Positions 52,646 to 61,086 of a DNA stretch of 64,000 nucleotides are shown here, in pieces. How positions within the stretch are numbered: position 1 is the first letter of the stretch; the number at the start of each line of letters is the position of its first letter. Source of the DNA: Hyphomicrobiales bacterium (GTDB taxonomy: Bacteria > Pseudomonadota > Alphaproteobacteria > Rhizobiales > JACESI01); contig JBDWKL010000028.1 in assembly GCA_039973685.1 (NCBI GenBank), positions 1 through 64,000 of the forward strand, given 5' to 3'. The position numbers were made by a program, and so were the translations under genes. The notes under the pieces were generated by a model that did not search any database, was not told the origin of the DNA, and saw only the letters and a program-made list of their open reading frames with translations.

Positions 52646-52679
52646 GTTTTCGAACTCTAAAATTTAACGTATAAGTTTT

Positions 52680-52716
52680 GGAGAGGCAGATTTTCTGCCT
52701 CTCCATTATTATTATT
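52680..52716 (+). terminator. Intrinsic terminator of the barrel protein gene
   Basis: GGAGAGGCAGA (52680-52690) and TCTGCCTCTCC (52694-52704) form a perfect 11-bp stem with a 3-base loop, followed by ATTATTATTATT. The next gene starts only 26 bp after the stem. Confidence 0.85.
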
Positions 52717-52729
52717 GGAGCTAGAGAAT

Positions 52730-53671
52730 ATGCTAAATACCAGTGCTGTGTGTAAACGTTCAAAAGACCGGATGGTTGTTGGTTGGGTAACTGCGTTTGC
52801 TGTCGCGATAATCGCGACTTTTGGTGCAACACCGACGACAAGCGCTCAAGATATTTGGCGGTCACCCCTGGGTGTGGTGAAAATTGTAGATGCGGAAAAG
52901 ACGTCATCCAATCAGCATCCCATTTCGTTTAGCGACAGTGATGTCTACTTTGCCCTACGGGCACTTAAAGTTCAAAAAAAGAGCGGTTTAGGTAATATTG
53001 TTTCAAGAGCACGGGGCAACAAGCGATCGTCTTTTTTGTTTCTAGATGATGACGCGAGAACGCTAACTCCTTTTCTTGTCCAAGCATTCCGGCAAGCGGG
53101 TAGAGGCCAAGATGTTTTCTTTTCCCTAAAATCTAGCCGCGGTGGCACAGGACAGCAACTACTTGCTTCATCTAGCGTTGTTACATCAGGGCGGGCGTTT
53201 TATCGCGGTAACCGACTTAACATCATATTTGGTTCTGCATTGAATGATGCCGGCCGCGCAACAGGTGCTGTGGATTCTAGTGCGAATAGATTTGGGATCC
53301 GCAAGACACGCAAATCGTTGCAAGGCAGAGATGGATCAAGAAGCTCAAAATCACGGATTGCTGTCGACATTTTAGCAACTGACAGTGTGAAGTTAGCACG
53401 CCTACACGGAAAAGTACGTAATGACTGGGTCGTGGTTGGTTTGGATTCAGCGACACAAGCTGGTGCTGGCCAAATTGGTGGGCAACGGCAGCAAGCTGCA
53501 ACACCATCTGTTGCTCAGTCACCTGCAGCCAGCGCTGCGCCAGCGCGCGCAAGATCAAGCGGCAGTGCAGAACAGCAATTGGCTAAATTGAAGTCATTAA
53601 GAGACAAGGGTCTTGTGACGGAAGAAGCTTACCAAGCTCAGATTTTGAAGATTCTTGATAGGTCTTTATAG
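52730..53671 (+). CDS. Secreted or membrane-anchored protein with C-terminal SHOCT domain
   Basis: A 313-aa protein with an N-terminal hydrophobic segment (about residues 17-38, VGWVTAFAVAIIATFGATPT), a signal peptide or anchor. The middle region (about 60-230) is Ser, Arg and Lys rich with no recognised fold. A Gln/Ala/Pro linker leads to a C-terminal SHOCT motif (LAKLKSLRDKGLVTEEAYQA), a short oligomerisation domain. The ATG at 52730 has GGAG 9 bases upstream. It may be read independently of the barrel gene because a terminator lies between them. Function unknown. Confidence 0.75.
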   Translation: MLNTSAVCKRSKDRMVVGWVTAFAVAIIATFGATPTTSAQDIWRSPLGVVKIVDAEKTSSNQHPISFSDSDVYFALRALKVQKKSGLGNIVSRARGNKRSSFLFLDDDARTLTPFLVQAFRQAGRGQDVFFSLKSSRGGTGQQLLASSSVVTSGRAFYRGNRLNIIFGSALNDAGRATGAVDSSANRFGIRKTRKSLQGRDGSRSSKSRIAVDILATDSVKLARLHGKVRNDWVVVGLDSATQAGAGQIGGQRQQAATPSVAQSPAASAAPARARSSGSAEQQLAKLKSLRDKGLVTEEAYQAQILKILDRSL

Positions 53672-53734
53672 GCTTTAGTATTGGTGCCTCTGGAATGGCA
53701 CTGGTATCATTTGACGAGAATTAGTTGAGATTTT

Positions 53735-53773
53735 ACTCGGCCACTCATTGGAGATGGCCGAGTTTAGTCTTTT
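53735..53773 (+). terminator. Intrinsic terminator of the SHOCT protein gene
   Basis: Perfect arms ACTCGGCCA (53735-53743) and TGGCCGAGT (53755-53763) around an 11-base loop, followed by TTAGTCTTTT. Confidence 0.82.
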
Positions 53774-53852
53774 ATACAGGTCATTTCCGACAATCGTGCC
53801 ATGCCAAATTTAATTAGGTGTGCCACCCAATGTCCAACCAAGAGCTTTCGTT

Positions 53853-55304
53853 ATGAGTGCAAAAACAATTCCGGTGCAACCATTTGATTTGGTGGTTTTT
53901 GGTGCGACGGGTGATCTCGCGAAACGAAAGATTTTCCCGAGTTTATTTAAACGTTTCGTTGCGGGGCAGATGCCTATAGAGGCCAGAATAATCGGCGCCG
54001 CACGTAGCGACATGGATCAGGCTGGGTTTGTGGATGCGATCAGAAACGCATTTCATGAATTCGCGTCGGTCGCGAAAGACGAAGAAGAAGCCTTAGAGCA
54101 ATTTCTCGGCCTCATCGATTATGTGCCAATTGATGTCTTTGGTGATGCTGGGTGGGACACGCTCCGCGACCTTTTTCGTGAAGATGTGATCCGCGCTTTT
54201 TATCTATCGGTCGCGCCGTCGTTGTTTGGCGACATTGCTTCAAAGCTTGGCGAGTATGGCATTAAAACCGCGGACTCGCGCATTATCGTTGAAAAACCGT
54301 TTGGTAAGGATGCTCCCAGTGCACGCGAGCTAAACCAAAAGCTACGCCAAAACTTTGAAGAAAAACAAATTTATCGCATCGACCATTATCTTGGCAAAGA
54401 AACGGTCCAAAATTTAATGGCATTGCGGTTTGCCAATGGATTGTTTGAGCAATCATGGAACGCGCAAAATATTGATCATGTCCAAATCTCAGTGTCCGAA
54501 ACACTGGGTGTTGAGGGGCGTGGTGAGTATTTTGATAAATCAGGTTCTATGCGCGATATGGTGCAAAACCACCTTCTACAATTGCTATGCCTAATCGCCA
54601 TGGAGCCACCGGCACGATTTACGCCTGATGCGGTTCGAGATGAAAAACTGAAGGTGTTACGCGCGCTGGATTCGATTGCGGCGGAAGATGTTGTTCGTGG
54701 ACAATATCGCAGTTCTGAGGCTGGCGAAAATTACGTTGATCATGCGAAGAACCCAGATAGTCGGACTGAAAGTTTCGTTGCGATGAAGGTGGACATTTCC
54801 AACTGGCGCTGGTCTGGAACGCCGTTTTATTTGCGAACCGGCAAAAAACTGCGTCAGCGCATTTCCGAGATTGTTATTAGCTTCAAAAAACCACCGCATT
54901 CTATCTTCTCAATGAATGCGCCACTTAAAGGCAATGAGCTCATCATTCGTTTGCAACCGGATGAGGGGATCACTTTGAAAATGACCATCAAAGAACCCGG
55001 CCCAGGTGGTATGCGCTTGGCGGAAGTACCACTGGATATGTCATTTGCCGATGCACTTGATAGTTCACAAGCAACGCCTGATGCTTATGAGCGTCTGATC
55101 ATGGATGTTATCCGTGGTGATCAAACATTGTTCATGCGTGACGATGAGTTGGAAACCGCTTGGGAATGGATGGATCCCATTATTGCGGCTTGGGATGCGG
55201 GTACTCAAAAACCATTCGGGTATCAAGTTGGAAGTGCTGGGCCAGAAGAGGCACTTATGATGGTTCACAAGGACGGTCGGCGCTGGCGAGGGCTTGGAGA
55301 GTGA
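53853..55304 (+). CDS. zwf: Glucose-6-phosphate 1-dehydrogenase
   Basis: A 483-aa Zwf. The NADP-binding motif is VVFGATGDLAKRKIFPSLF, and the active-site segment is RIDHYLGKETVQNLMALRF, with the catalytic His. Downstream, VQISVSETLGVEGRGEYFDK and FYLRTGKKL are also typical. The ATG at 53853 fits the family N-terminus; a GTG at 53820 would add 11 residues. It makes 6-phosphoglucono-lactone plus NADPH and starts the zwf-pgl-edd operon of the Entner-Doudoroff route. Its stop overlaps the pgl GTG by 4 bp. Confidence 0.97.
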   Translation: MSAKTIPVQPFDLVVFGATGDLAKRKIFPSLFKRFVAGQMPIEARIIGAARSDMDQAGFVDAIRNAFHEFASVAKDEEEALEQFLGLIDYVPIDVFGDAGWDTLRDLFREDVIRAFYLSVAPSLFGDIASKLGEYGIKTADSRIIVEKPFGKDAPSARELNQKLRQNFEEKQIYRIDHYLGKETVQNLMALRFANGLFEQSWNAQNIDHVQISVSETLGVEGRGEYFDKSGSMRDMVQNHLLQLLCLIAMEPPARFTPDAVRDEKLKVLRALDSIAAEDVVRGQYRSSEAGENYVDHAKNPDSRTESFVAMKVDISNWRWSGTPFYLRTGKKLRQRISEIVISFKKPPHSIFSMNAPLKGNELIIRLQPDEGITLKMTIKEPGPGGMRLAEVPLDMSFADALDSSQATPDAYERLIMDVIRGDQTLFMRDDELETAWEWMDPIIAAWDAGTQKPFGYQVGSAGPEEALMMVHKDGRRWRGLGE

Positions 55305-55993
55305 CTGATTTGATTACACGTTATGATAGCCGCGAACAGCAAACCGAGGCGTTAGCTGCAACTGTTGCTCATCAACTTGATCAGGCGATTAAATTGCGCG
55401 GTCATGCTAGTCTTGCCATTCCAGGTGGAACCACACCTGCACCATTCATGCAGGAATTGTCGGCGCACGATATCAACTGGAAATGCGTCACAGTGACGAC
55501 AACTGATGAGCGGGTGGTTGATGAAACTTCTGATCGCTCTAATGCTAAGCTCGTTGGTGAAAACCTGCTTATAAACCACGCTAAAGACGCCCAGTTTTCA
55601 TCACTCCACAGTAGTGCCAGTGAGCAAGAGGCTGGGCTTTTAGAATTGCACGACCGCGTTCAAAAACTGCTCCCGCTTGATGTTTGTGTTCTTGGTATGG
55701 GTGCAGATATGCATATCGCCAGTCTCTTCCCAAAGGCGGAAGGGCTTGAAGAGGCGATCTCCTTGGATTGCCAGCGCAATGTTGCGGCTGTGACACCTGT
55801 TTCAGGTGATGAAAAACGGATCACGTTGACCGCGCCAGTGCTGGTAAACAGCGCCAACCTTCACTTGCTTATTGTGGGGAAGGCAAAGTTAGACGCTCTT
55901 AATTTAGCCAAAGCGATGAGCGAACAAAAAGAAGCGCCTGTGCGCGCAATTTTAGGGCACTCCGCTTTAGAAATTCATTACGCAGAAAGTTGA
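55301..55993 (+). CDS. pgl: 6-phosphogluconolactonase
   Basis: A 230-aa DevB-type lactonase hydrolysing 6-phosphogluconolactone. Typical segments are LAIPGGTTPAPFMQEL, VTTTDERVVDETSDRSN and LGMGADMHIASLFP, with RITLTAPVL nearer the end. The GTG start at 55301 overlaps the zwf stop. The open frame continues further upstream inside zwf, but the family length (about 230) and the overlap support this start. It lies 5 bp before edd. Confidence 0.95.
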   Translation: MTDLITRYDSREQQTEALAATVAHQLDQAIKLRGHASLAIPGGTTPAPFMQELSAHDINWKCVTVTTTDERVVDETSDRSNAKLVGENLLINHAKDAQFSSLHSSASEQEAGLLELHDRVQKLLPLDVCVLGMGADMHIASLFPKAEGLEEAISLDCQRNVAAVTPVSGDEKRITLTAPVLVNSANLHLLIVGKAKLDALNLAKAMSEQKEAPVRAILGHSALEIHYAES

Positions 55994-55998
55994 TCACA

Positions 55999-57810
55999 AT
56001 GCATCCGCTGAACGATAAACTAAAACGTGTCACAGACCGCATTATTGAGCGGAGTGAAAAAACTCGAAGCATCTATCTCGCTAATATGGCGGCGGCAAAG
56101 CCTGATGGGCCAGCGCGCTCACTTCACGGTTGTAGCAACCAAGCTCACGCTTATGCAGGGGTGGTGGAAGACCAACCTGCTATGGTGAAAGAGGACGCTG
56201 GAAATTTAGGTATTGTAACTGCCTATAACGATATGCTTTCAGCGCACCAACCGTTTGAAGTATATCCTGACGCCATTCGCCAAGCGGTGCGTGAAATTGG
56301 TGCGACCGCCCAAGTTGCTGGTGGCGTTCCTGCAATGTGTGACGGTGTGACACAGGGCACTGCGTCAATGGAGCTTAGCCTGTTTTCTCGCGACGCTATC
56401 GCCATGTCTGCGGGTATCGCGCTTAGCCACAACACATATGATGCTGCTGTATTTCTTGGGGTCTGCGACAAGATTGTTCCAGGTCTTGTGATCGCCGCTC
56501 AAGCCTTTGGGCATATTCCAACTGTGTTTTTGCCAGCGGGCCCGATGACTTCAGGCATCTCCAATGATGAGAAAGCTAAAGTTCGCCAGCAATTTGCAAC
56601 AGGTGAAGTAGGTCGTGACACACTCTTGAAAAGCGAAATGGGGTCGTATCACGGGCCAGGTACTTGCACTTTTTACGGCACGGCGAATACGAACCAGATG
56701 TTGATGGAATTCATGGGGCTGCATTTGCCCGGTGCGAGTTTCGTTAATCCAAACACACCACTTCGCGACGCCTTGACCAAAGCAGGTGCTGTTCATGCTT
56801 TGTCATTGAGCGCACTGGGAAATAATTATACGCCAGTTTGTGATATTTTGGATGAGAAGGCCTTTGTAAATGGCATCGTCGGATTGAATGCAACCGGCGG
56901 TTCGACGAATTTACTTATCCACTTAATCGCTATGGCTCGGGCAGGTGGCATTATCCTCGACTGGGAAGATTTTAGCGACCTATCAGACACCATTCCGCTT
57001 CTCACGCGTGTTTATCCAAACGGCCTTGCTGACGTGAACCATTTCCACGCTGCTGGCGGTCTTGGCCTGCTTATCCGTAATCTTCTTGATAATGGTCTTT
57101 TGCATGAAGATGTGAAAACGATCATGGGTGAGGGGCTTTATTCTCATACCAAAGAGCCAAAGTTGACAGATGACGGCGTTGAATGGGTTGATGGACCTGC
57201 AGAAAGCCTCGACGACCGCATCATCAGACCTGTTTCATTGCCGTTTCAAGAGACGGGTGGGCTAAAACGCCTTGATGGTAATCTTGGCACTGCGGTGATG
57301 AAGGTTTCTGCTGTTGATGAGAAAAACCGGGTTATTGAAGCGCCATGTCGCGTCTTCTCGGATCAAGTGCAGGTGAAAGAGGCGTTTCAAGCAGGCGAAT
57401 TGACTGGCGACGTGGTTGTTGTTGTTCGCTTTCAAGGGCCAAAAGCCAACGGCATGCCAGAACTACACAGCCTGACACCAATGCTTTCTATTCTACAGGC
57501 GCGGGGGCAAAAGGTTGCTCTGGTGACTGACGGGCGGATGTCGGGCGCTTCAGGCAAGGTGCCTGCTGCGATCCATGTGTCACCAGAAGCATTAGACGAT
57601 GGGGCTATCGCTAAGTTGCGTGATGGCGATCTGGTTTTAGTCGATGGTGAGAAGGGAACGCTTGAGATTTTGACGGATGGCGTTTTGGATCGACCGTCTG
57701 AGAAAATCAACCTCGATGCGAACAACGTCGGTTCGGGACGTGAGCTTTTCCAGAACTTCAGAAAAGTCGTGACGTCAGCAGATAGCGGCGCGAGCGTATT
57801 TGGTTTCTAG
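55999..57810 (+). CDS. edd: Phosphogluconate dehydratase
   Basis: A 603-aa Edd of the IlvD/Edd family, an Fe-S enzyme converting 6-phosphogluconate to KDPG. Family segments include GIVTAYNDMLSAHQPFE, AGGVPAMCDGVTQG, SYHGPGTCTFYGTANTNQM, and near the C-terminus VTDGRMSGASGKVPAAIH. Conserved cysteines for the cluster are in AMCDG and GTCTF. The ATG at 55999 is preferred over a TTG at 55990. No eda (KDPG aldolase) gene is adjacent, so it must be elsewhere. A bidirectional terminator follows. Confidence 0.97.
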   Translation: MHPLNDKLKRVTDRIIERSEKTRSIYLANMAAAKPDGPARSLHGCSNQAHAYAGVVEDQPAMVKEDAGNLGIVTAYNDMLSAHQPFEVYPDAIRQAVREIGATAQVAGGVPAMCDGVTQGTASMELSLFSRDAIAMSAGIALSHNTYDAAVFLGVCDKIVPGLVIAAQAFGHIPTVFLPAGPMTSGISNDEKAKVRQQFATGEVGRDTLLKSEMGSYHGPGTCTFYGTANTNQMLMEFMGLHLPGASFVNPNTPLRDALTKAGAVHALSLSALGNNYTPVCDILDEKAFVNGIVGLNATGGSTNLLIHLIAMARAGGIILDWEDFSDLSDTIPLLTRVYPNGLADVNHFHAAGGLGLLIRNLLDNGLLHEDVKTIMGEGLYSHTKEPKLTDDGVEWVDGPAESLDDRIIRPVSLPFQETGGLKRLDGNLGTAVMKVSAVDEKNRVIEAPCRVFSDQVQVKEAFQAGELTGDVVVVVRFQGPKANGMPELHSLTPMLSILQARGQKVALVTDGRMSGASGKVPAAIHVSPEALDDGAIAKLRDGDLVLVDGEKGTLEILTDGVLDRPSEKINLDANNVGSGRELFQNFRKVVTSADSGASVFGF

Positions 57811-57852
57811 CAGCTGTAAGAACCGCTAATTTATAAGCTTGTAAAAAAATAA

Positions 57853-57879
57853 ACGGGAGTGATGAAACAGCACTCCCGT
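57853..57879. terminator. Bidirectional intrinsic terminator after edd
   Basis: ACGGGAGTG (57853-57861) and CACTCCCGT (57871-57879) are a perfect stem with TTTATTAT to the right and, on the minus strand, TTATTTTTTTAC. It serves edd and the convergent small gene. Confidence 0.87.
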
Positions 57880-57910
57880 TTTATTATATTATTAGTCTTG
57901 TGTTTGGTTC

Positions 57911-58189
57911 TTACTTTGAGCCAACCCAAGGAGCGAATTCTTTTGCAGCAGAATTGCTTGTGCGGTTTCCACCATCAAAATTCGAAGTGATATTGCTTTT
58001 GAAGCTGTTCAGGCTGAACTGATTGTGGCTTGTTGCATTAACGCCGCGATTTCCGTCAAAAGTTGAGCTTACATTGTTGTCAAAGCCAGTAGGGTGAAAT
58101 TGTGTGTTGCCTAAAGGTGATTCAGCAAGGGCAGCACCAGCAGAAAGAACGACAGCGGCTGCAGCGGTTGCGATAAGAACAGTTTTCAT
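57911..58189 (-). CDS. Small secreted protein with FDG-type repeats
   Basis: A 92-aa precursor with a clean signal peptide (about residues 1-22, ending GAALA-ES). The mature roughly 70 residues are rich in Asn, Ser, Phe and Gly, without cysteine. They contain two similar units, NVSSTFDGNRG and NITSNFDGGNR, spaced about 28 residues apart, each preceded by an F- and N-rich stretch. RBS AAAAGGAAA precedes the ATG. Low-complexity secreted proteins of this size are common in Rhizobiales, but I know no function. It is convergent with edd across the terminator. Confidence 0.7.
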   Translation of the reverse strand: MKTVLIATAAAAVVLSAGAALAESPLGNTQFHPTGFDNNVSSTFDGNRGVNATSHNQFSLNSFKSNITSNFDGGNRTSNSAAKEFAPWVGSK

Positions 58190-58544
58190 TTTAATTTCCT
58201 TTTCAAATGTTTTCGTTTTCTTCGTCTACAAACCAGAAGTGTGTATTGCGGCTTTCACCTTCAAATGAACTAAACGCGAATTTTCGTTATGGTTTAATCA
58301 CGCGTGGGAATGAGCTGATGTTTCTTATTATTGGTGATGTGTTGCCGCATGTGATGAAGTTTGATGCATTAAAATTCGACATCAAACGCAAGTGAATGAC
58401 TTCTGCTTGGCTTGTCATCGGGAGTATTGTATTGGAAATACGTAATGCTCGCGTGGGCGGATGCCCGCGTTTGACATAATTTATCATCATCAATTCGACT
58501 AGAAATTAGCTGTCGAAACAAATTGAGAAGAAATAGAGGTTTTG
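58190..58544. other. Divergent intergenic region, small secreted protein / ialB
   Basis: 355 bp with no credible gene. A GC-rich hairpin (GCG-T-GGGC / GCCC-GCG, about 58450-58472) lies 75 bp before ialB; it has no proper T-run and its role is unclear. Confidence 0.4.
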
Positions 58545-59174
58545 ATGTTTAATTTGCTACGTGTGTCCAAACTGCTAACTGGCTCGTTAGTTGGGCTTGG
58601 AGTAAGTGCTGGTGCTGTTAATGCGCAGGATGCGGGTGCAAATGCGCAAAACGGCGCAGCGGCGCAACCAAAGGGTTGGTTTAAAGTTTGTGAGATAAAC
58701 AAGCAGACGAATAAAGAGACCTGCGCTGTGAACATTCAAATTCTCAATGAGAAAAATGCGCCAATCGCGCAGGCTCGTATTGTGGAGCAAAAGGGTGCCC
58801 CAGCGAAGTTGTTTACAGTTATTGTTCCGCCGGGGTTGTTGATTCAATCTGGTTTGCGCATTCAAATTGATAAACAAAATTTGGGAACAGCCAAATACGA
58901 AATCTGTACGCCGCGTGCATGTATTGCTGAAGCTCGTTTTGATGGAAAACTAATTACTGCCATGAAGCGCGGTAAGCAATTGCAAATTATTGGGATTGGT
59001 AAAGACCGTAAGCCTGCTGGTTTCCCTGTTACGCTCACAGGTTTCACGGCTGCTTATGATGGGCCATCGGCTGATCCATCTAAGTTCCTTGCTGCTCAAC
59101 CTGATACCCTTGAGCAAAAATTACAACGCAAAGCCGCCGAAGCACGTAAAAATCGGTTTGAGCAAAGTAACTAA
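58545..59174 (+). CDS. Invasion-associated locus B (IalB) family protein
   Basis: A 209-aa periplasmic protein with a signal peptide (about residues 1-26, ending AGAVNA-QD) and an Ala/Asn/Gln-rich mature N-terminus. The IalB-type core is present: GWFKVCEINKQTNKETCAVN, VIVPPGLLIQSGLRIQIDKQ, and YEICTPRACIAEARFDGKL, with two cysteine pairs for disulphides. The ATG at 58545 is used; a TTG just before it is possible. IalB is named from Bartonella, but family members are widespread in non-pathogenic Rhizobiales, so no virulence role is implied. It ends about 40 bp before the gcv regulatory region. Confidence 0.88.
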   Translation: MFNLLRVSKLLTGSLVGLGVSAGAVNAQDAGANAQNGAAAQPKGWFKVCEINKQTNKETCAVNIQILNEKNAPIAQARIVEQKGAPAKLFTVIVPPGLLIQSGLRIQIDKQNLGTAKYEICTPRACIAEARFDGKLITAMKRGKQLQIIGIGKDRKPAGFPVTLTGFTAAYDGPSADPSKFLAAQPDTLEQKLQRKAAEARKNRFEQSN

Positions 59175-59213
59175 GAAAAGACTGTAAAATTTGACGAGAT
59201 GAATCGGCTTCCA

Positions 59214-59290
59214 CATGTAAACTGTGGGGTCGATGAGACAGAAGTTGACAAGAATTTCAATCTCCGACACATTTTACTTCAGTTTACATG
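59214..59290. promoter_or_regulatory. gcv promoter flanked by an 11-bp inverted repeat
   Basis: CATGTAAACTG (59214-59224) and CAGTTTACATG (59280-59290) are perfect inverted repeats. Between them lie TTGACA (59245-59250) and a weak -10 (CACATT, 59268-59273, 17-bp spacing). The right arm reaches the first base of the glycine aptamer. Confidence 0.5.
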
Positions 59291-59516
59291 CGGGAGAGTT
59301 CAGGCGTTTGTTCGTCTGGCACCGAAGGAGCAACTATCCCGGAATCTCTCAGGTATCACGGACCGCTTGTAAATTTTCTACGGCTGACAGTCGTTAGAAA
59401 GACGACTCTGGAGAGCAACGATAAATCGTTCACCGACGGGGGCAAGCATATCGCTCGCTTATTTGATTGAGCTGATATGTGAATTCTCTCAGGTTTTTGA
59501 CAGAGGGGACATGCTG
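59290..59516 (+). promoter_or_regulatory. Tandem glycine riboswitch upstream of gcvT
   Basis: Two glycine aptamers in series. Aptamer 1 (59290-59366) shows GCGGGAGAG, CACCGAAGGAGCAA, GGAATCTCTCAGGTA and a closing GACCGC. Aptamer 2 (about 59404-59516) shows CTCTGGAGAG, CACCGACGGGGGCAA, ATTCTCTCAGGTTTTTGACAGAGG. This is the classic tandem gcvT element; it should switch gcvTHP on when glycine is plentiful. gcvT begins 42 bp later. Confidence 0.93.
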
Positions 59517-59557
59517 AATTTCAGCATGTGCTCAATTGTGTCAAACCGGAGAATAAA

Positions 59558-60682
59558 ATGTCTGAGACCTCTGAAAACCTTCAACAAACCTCTTTGCATG
59601 ATTTGCATGTTGAATTGGGCGGCAAAATGGTCGGCTTTGCTGGCTATTCGATGCCTGTTCAATATCCGGCTGGTATCGTAACGGAGCACAATCACACCCG
59701 CTCAAAAGCAGGGTTGTTTGATGTGTCCCACATGGGGCAAGTTTTGCTAAAGGGTGAAAGCCATGCTCATGTGAGTGCTGAGCTTGAAAAGCTTGTTCCC
59801 GGCGACATTGCAGCCCTTGATATTGGCCGCACACGATACACTCAATTCACCAATCAAGAAGGCGGTATTCTGGATGACCTGATGGTCACCCGCACAAAGG
59901 ATGATGGAACTCTCTATTTGGTGGTGAATGCTTCGCGTAAAGATGACGATCACGAGCTGATGGTTGCTGGCCTTGGTGATGCCGTCGAAATTGAACGTAT
60001 AGAAGACCGCTCATTGATCGCTCTTCAAGGCCCAGCGGCTGAACGTGTTTTGAGCGATCTTGCCGACGGCATAGAGGATATGGCGTTCATGTCTTCTGAA
60101 ATTATCAGCATTGATGGCATTGAGTGCTGGGTTTCAAGATCAGGGTATACGGGCGAGGATGGCTTTGAAATTTCCGTTCGCGATGATGAGGCGGTTTCAC
60201 TTGCTCAAAAATTACTCGCCAATGATGATGTCTTGGCTTGCGGTCTGGGCGCTAGAGATTCCCTCCGCCTAGAAGGTGGCCTTTGCCTTTATGGAAATGA
60301 CATTGATGACACGACCAGCCCAATCGAGGCAGGCTTGATCTGGTCGATCTCAAAACGACGCCGCGCGGAAGGTGGATTTCCAGGTGCCGATAGAATTCAG
60401 TTAGAAATTGTAAAGGGTGCCAGCCGCAAACGTGTTGGCATCAAGCCGGACGGCAGAGCGCCTGCGCGCGACGGTGTCGAGATACAAGACACATCAGGCA
60501 ATGCAATCGGCACCATAACATCCGGCGGCTTTGGCCCGAGCATCACAGCCCCAATTGCCATGGGTTATGTTCCAACAGACCATGCCGCAATCGGCACAAA
60601 ACTCAATCTCATCGTTCGAGGAAAAGCACTGCCTGCAACAGTGGTGGCTCTTCCTTTCGTTCCTAATAATTTCAAACGCTAG
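59558..60682 (+). CDS. gcvT: Glycine cleavage system T protein (aminomethyltransferase)
   Basis: A 374-aa tetrahydrofolate-dependent T protein. Family segments include [63 protein letters not shown] and the C-terminal TSGGFGPS. The ATG at 59558 has GGAGAA upstream. It releases ammonia and forms 5,10-methylene-THF from the H-protein intermediate. It is the first gene of gcvTHP, under the glycine riboswitch. Confidence 0.96.
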   Translation: MSETSENLQQTSLHDLHVELGGKMVGFAGYSMPVQYPAGIVTEHNHTRSKAGLFDVSHMGQVLLKGESHAHVSAELEKLVPGDIAALDIGRTRYTQFTNQEGGILDDLMVTRTKDDGTLYLVVNASRKDDDHELMVAGLGDAVEIERIEDRSLIALQGPAAERVLSDLADGIEDMAFMSSEIISIDGIECWVSRSGYTGEDGFEISVRDDEAVSLAQKLLANDDVLACGLGARDSLRLEGGLCLYGNDIDDTTSPIEAGLIWSISKRRRAEGGFPGADRIQLEIVKGASRKRVGIKPDGRAPARDGVEIQDTSGNAIGTITSGGFGPSITAPIAMGYVPTDHAAIGTKLNLIVRGKALPATVVALPFVPNNFKR

Positions 60683-60705
60683 AAACATGCCTAGGGAGGT
60701 ACCTC

Positions 60706-61071
60706 ATGACGACTAAATATACCGAAGACCATGAATGGATAACTGTTGAGGGTGATGTCGCTACATTCGGCATTACAGATCACGCACAAGAACAATTGGG
60801 CGAACTGGTGTTCGTTGAATTGCCGCAAGTGGGCGCTCAACTGGCAAAAGGCGGCGATGCTGCTGTGGTTGAATCTGTAAAAGCTGCAAGCGATGTTTAC
60901 GCACCCGTTTCTGGTGAAGTTGTTGAAACGAACACAGCGCTTGATGGCGAACCAATAAAGGTCAATGAGGATCCTGAGGGTTCTGGCTGGATGGTCAAAA
61001 TCAAGTTGTCAGACGCAAGTGAATTAGACGGCATGCTTGATAAAGACGCTTATTCAAAACTTATTGGCTAA
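60706..61071 (+). CDS. gcvH: Glycine cleavage system H protein
   Basis: A 121-aa lipoyl carrier of normal length. The lipoylation site is Lys59 in [18 protein letters not shown]. The N-terminus YTEDHEWI and the [10 protein letters not shown] strand are typical. It starts 23 bp after gcvT with GGGAGG upstream and shuttles the aminomethyl group between P, T and L proteins. Confidence 0.97.
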   Translation: MTTKYTEDHEWITVEGDVATFGITDHAQEQLGELVFVELPQVGAQLAKGGDAAVVESVKAASDVYAPVSGEVVETNTALDGEPIKVNEDPEGSGWMVKIKLSDASELDGMLDKDAYSKLIG

Positions 61072-61086
61072 AATTTGGAGATCCAC

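Noticed and set aside
59288-59470. 60-codon frame before gcvT
   Set aside because: It lies entirely inside the glycine riboswitch, whose conserved RNA segments explain the sequence.
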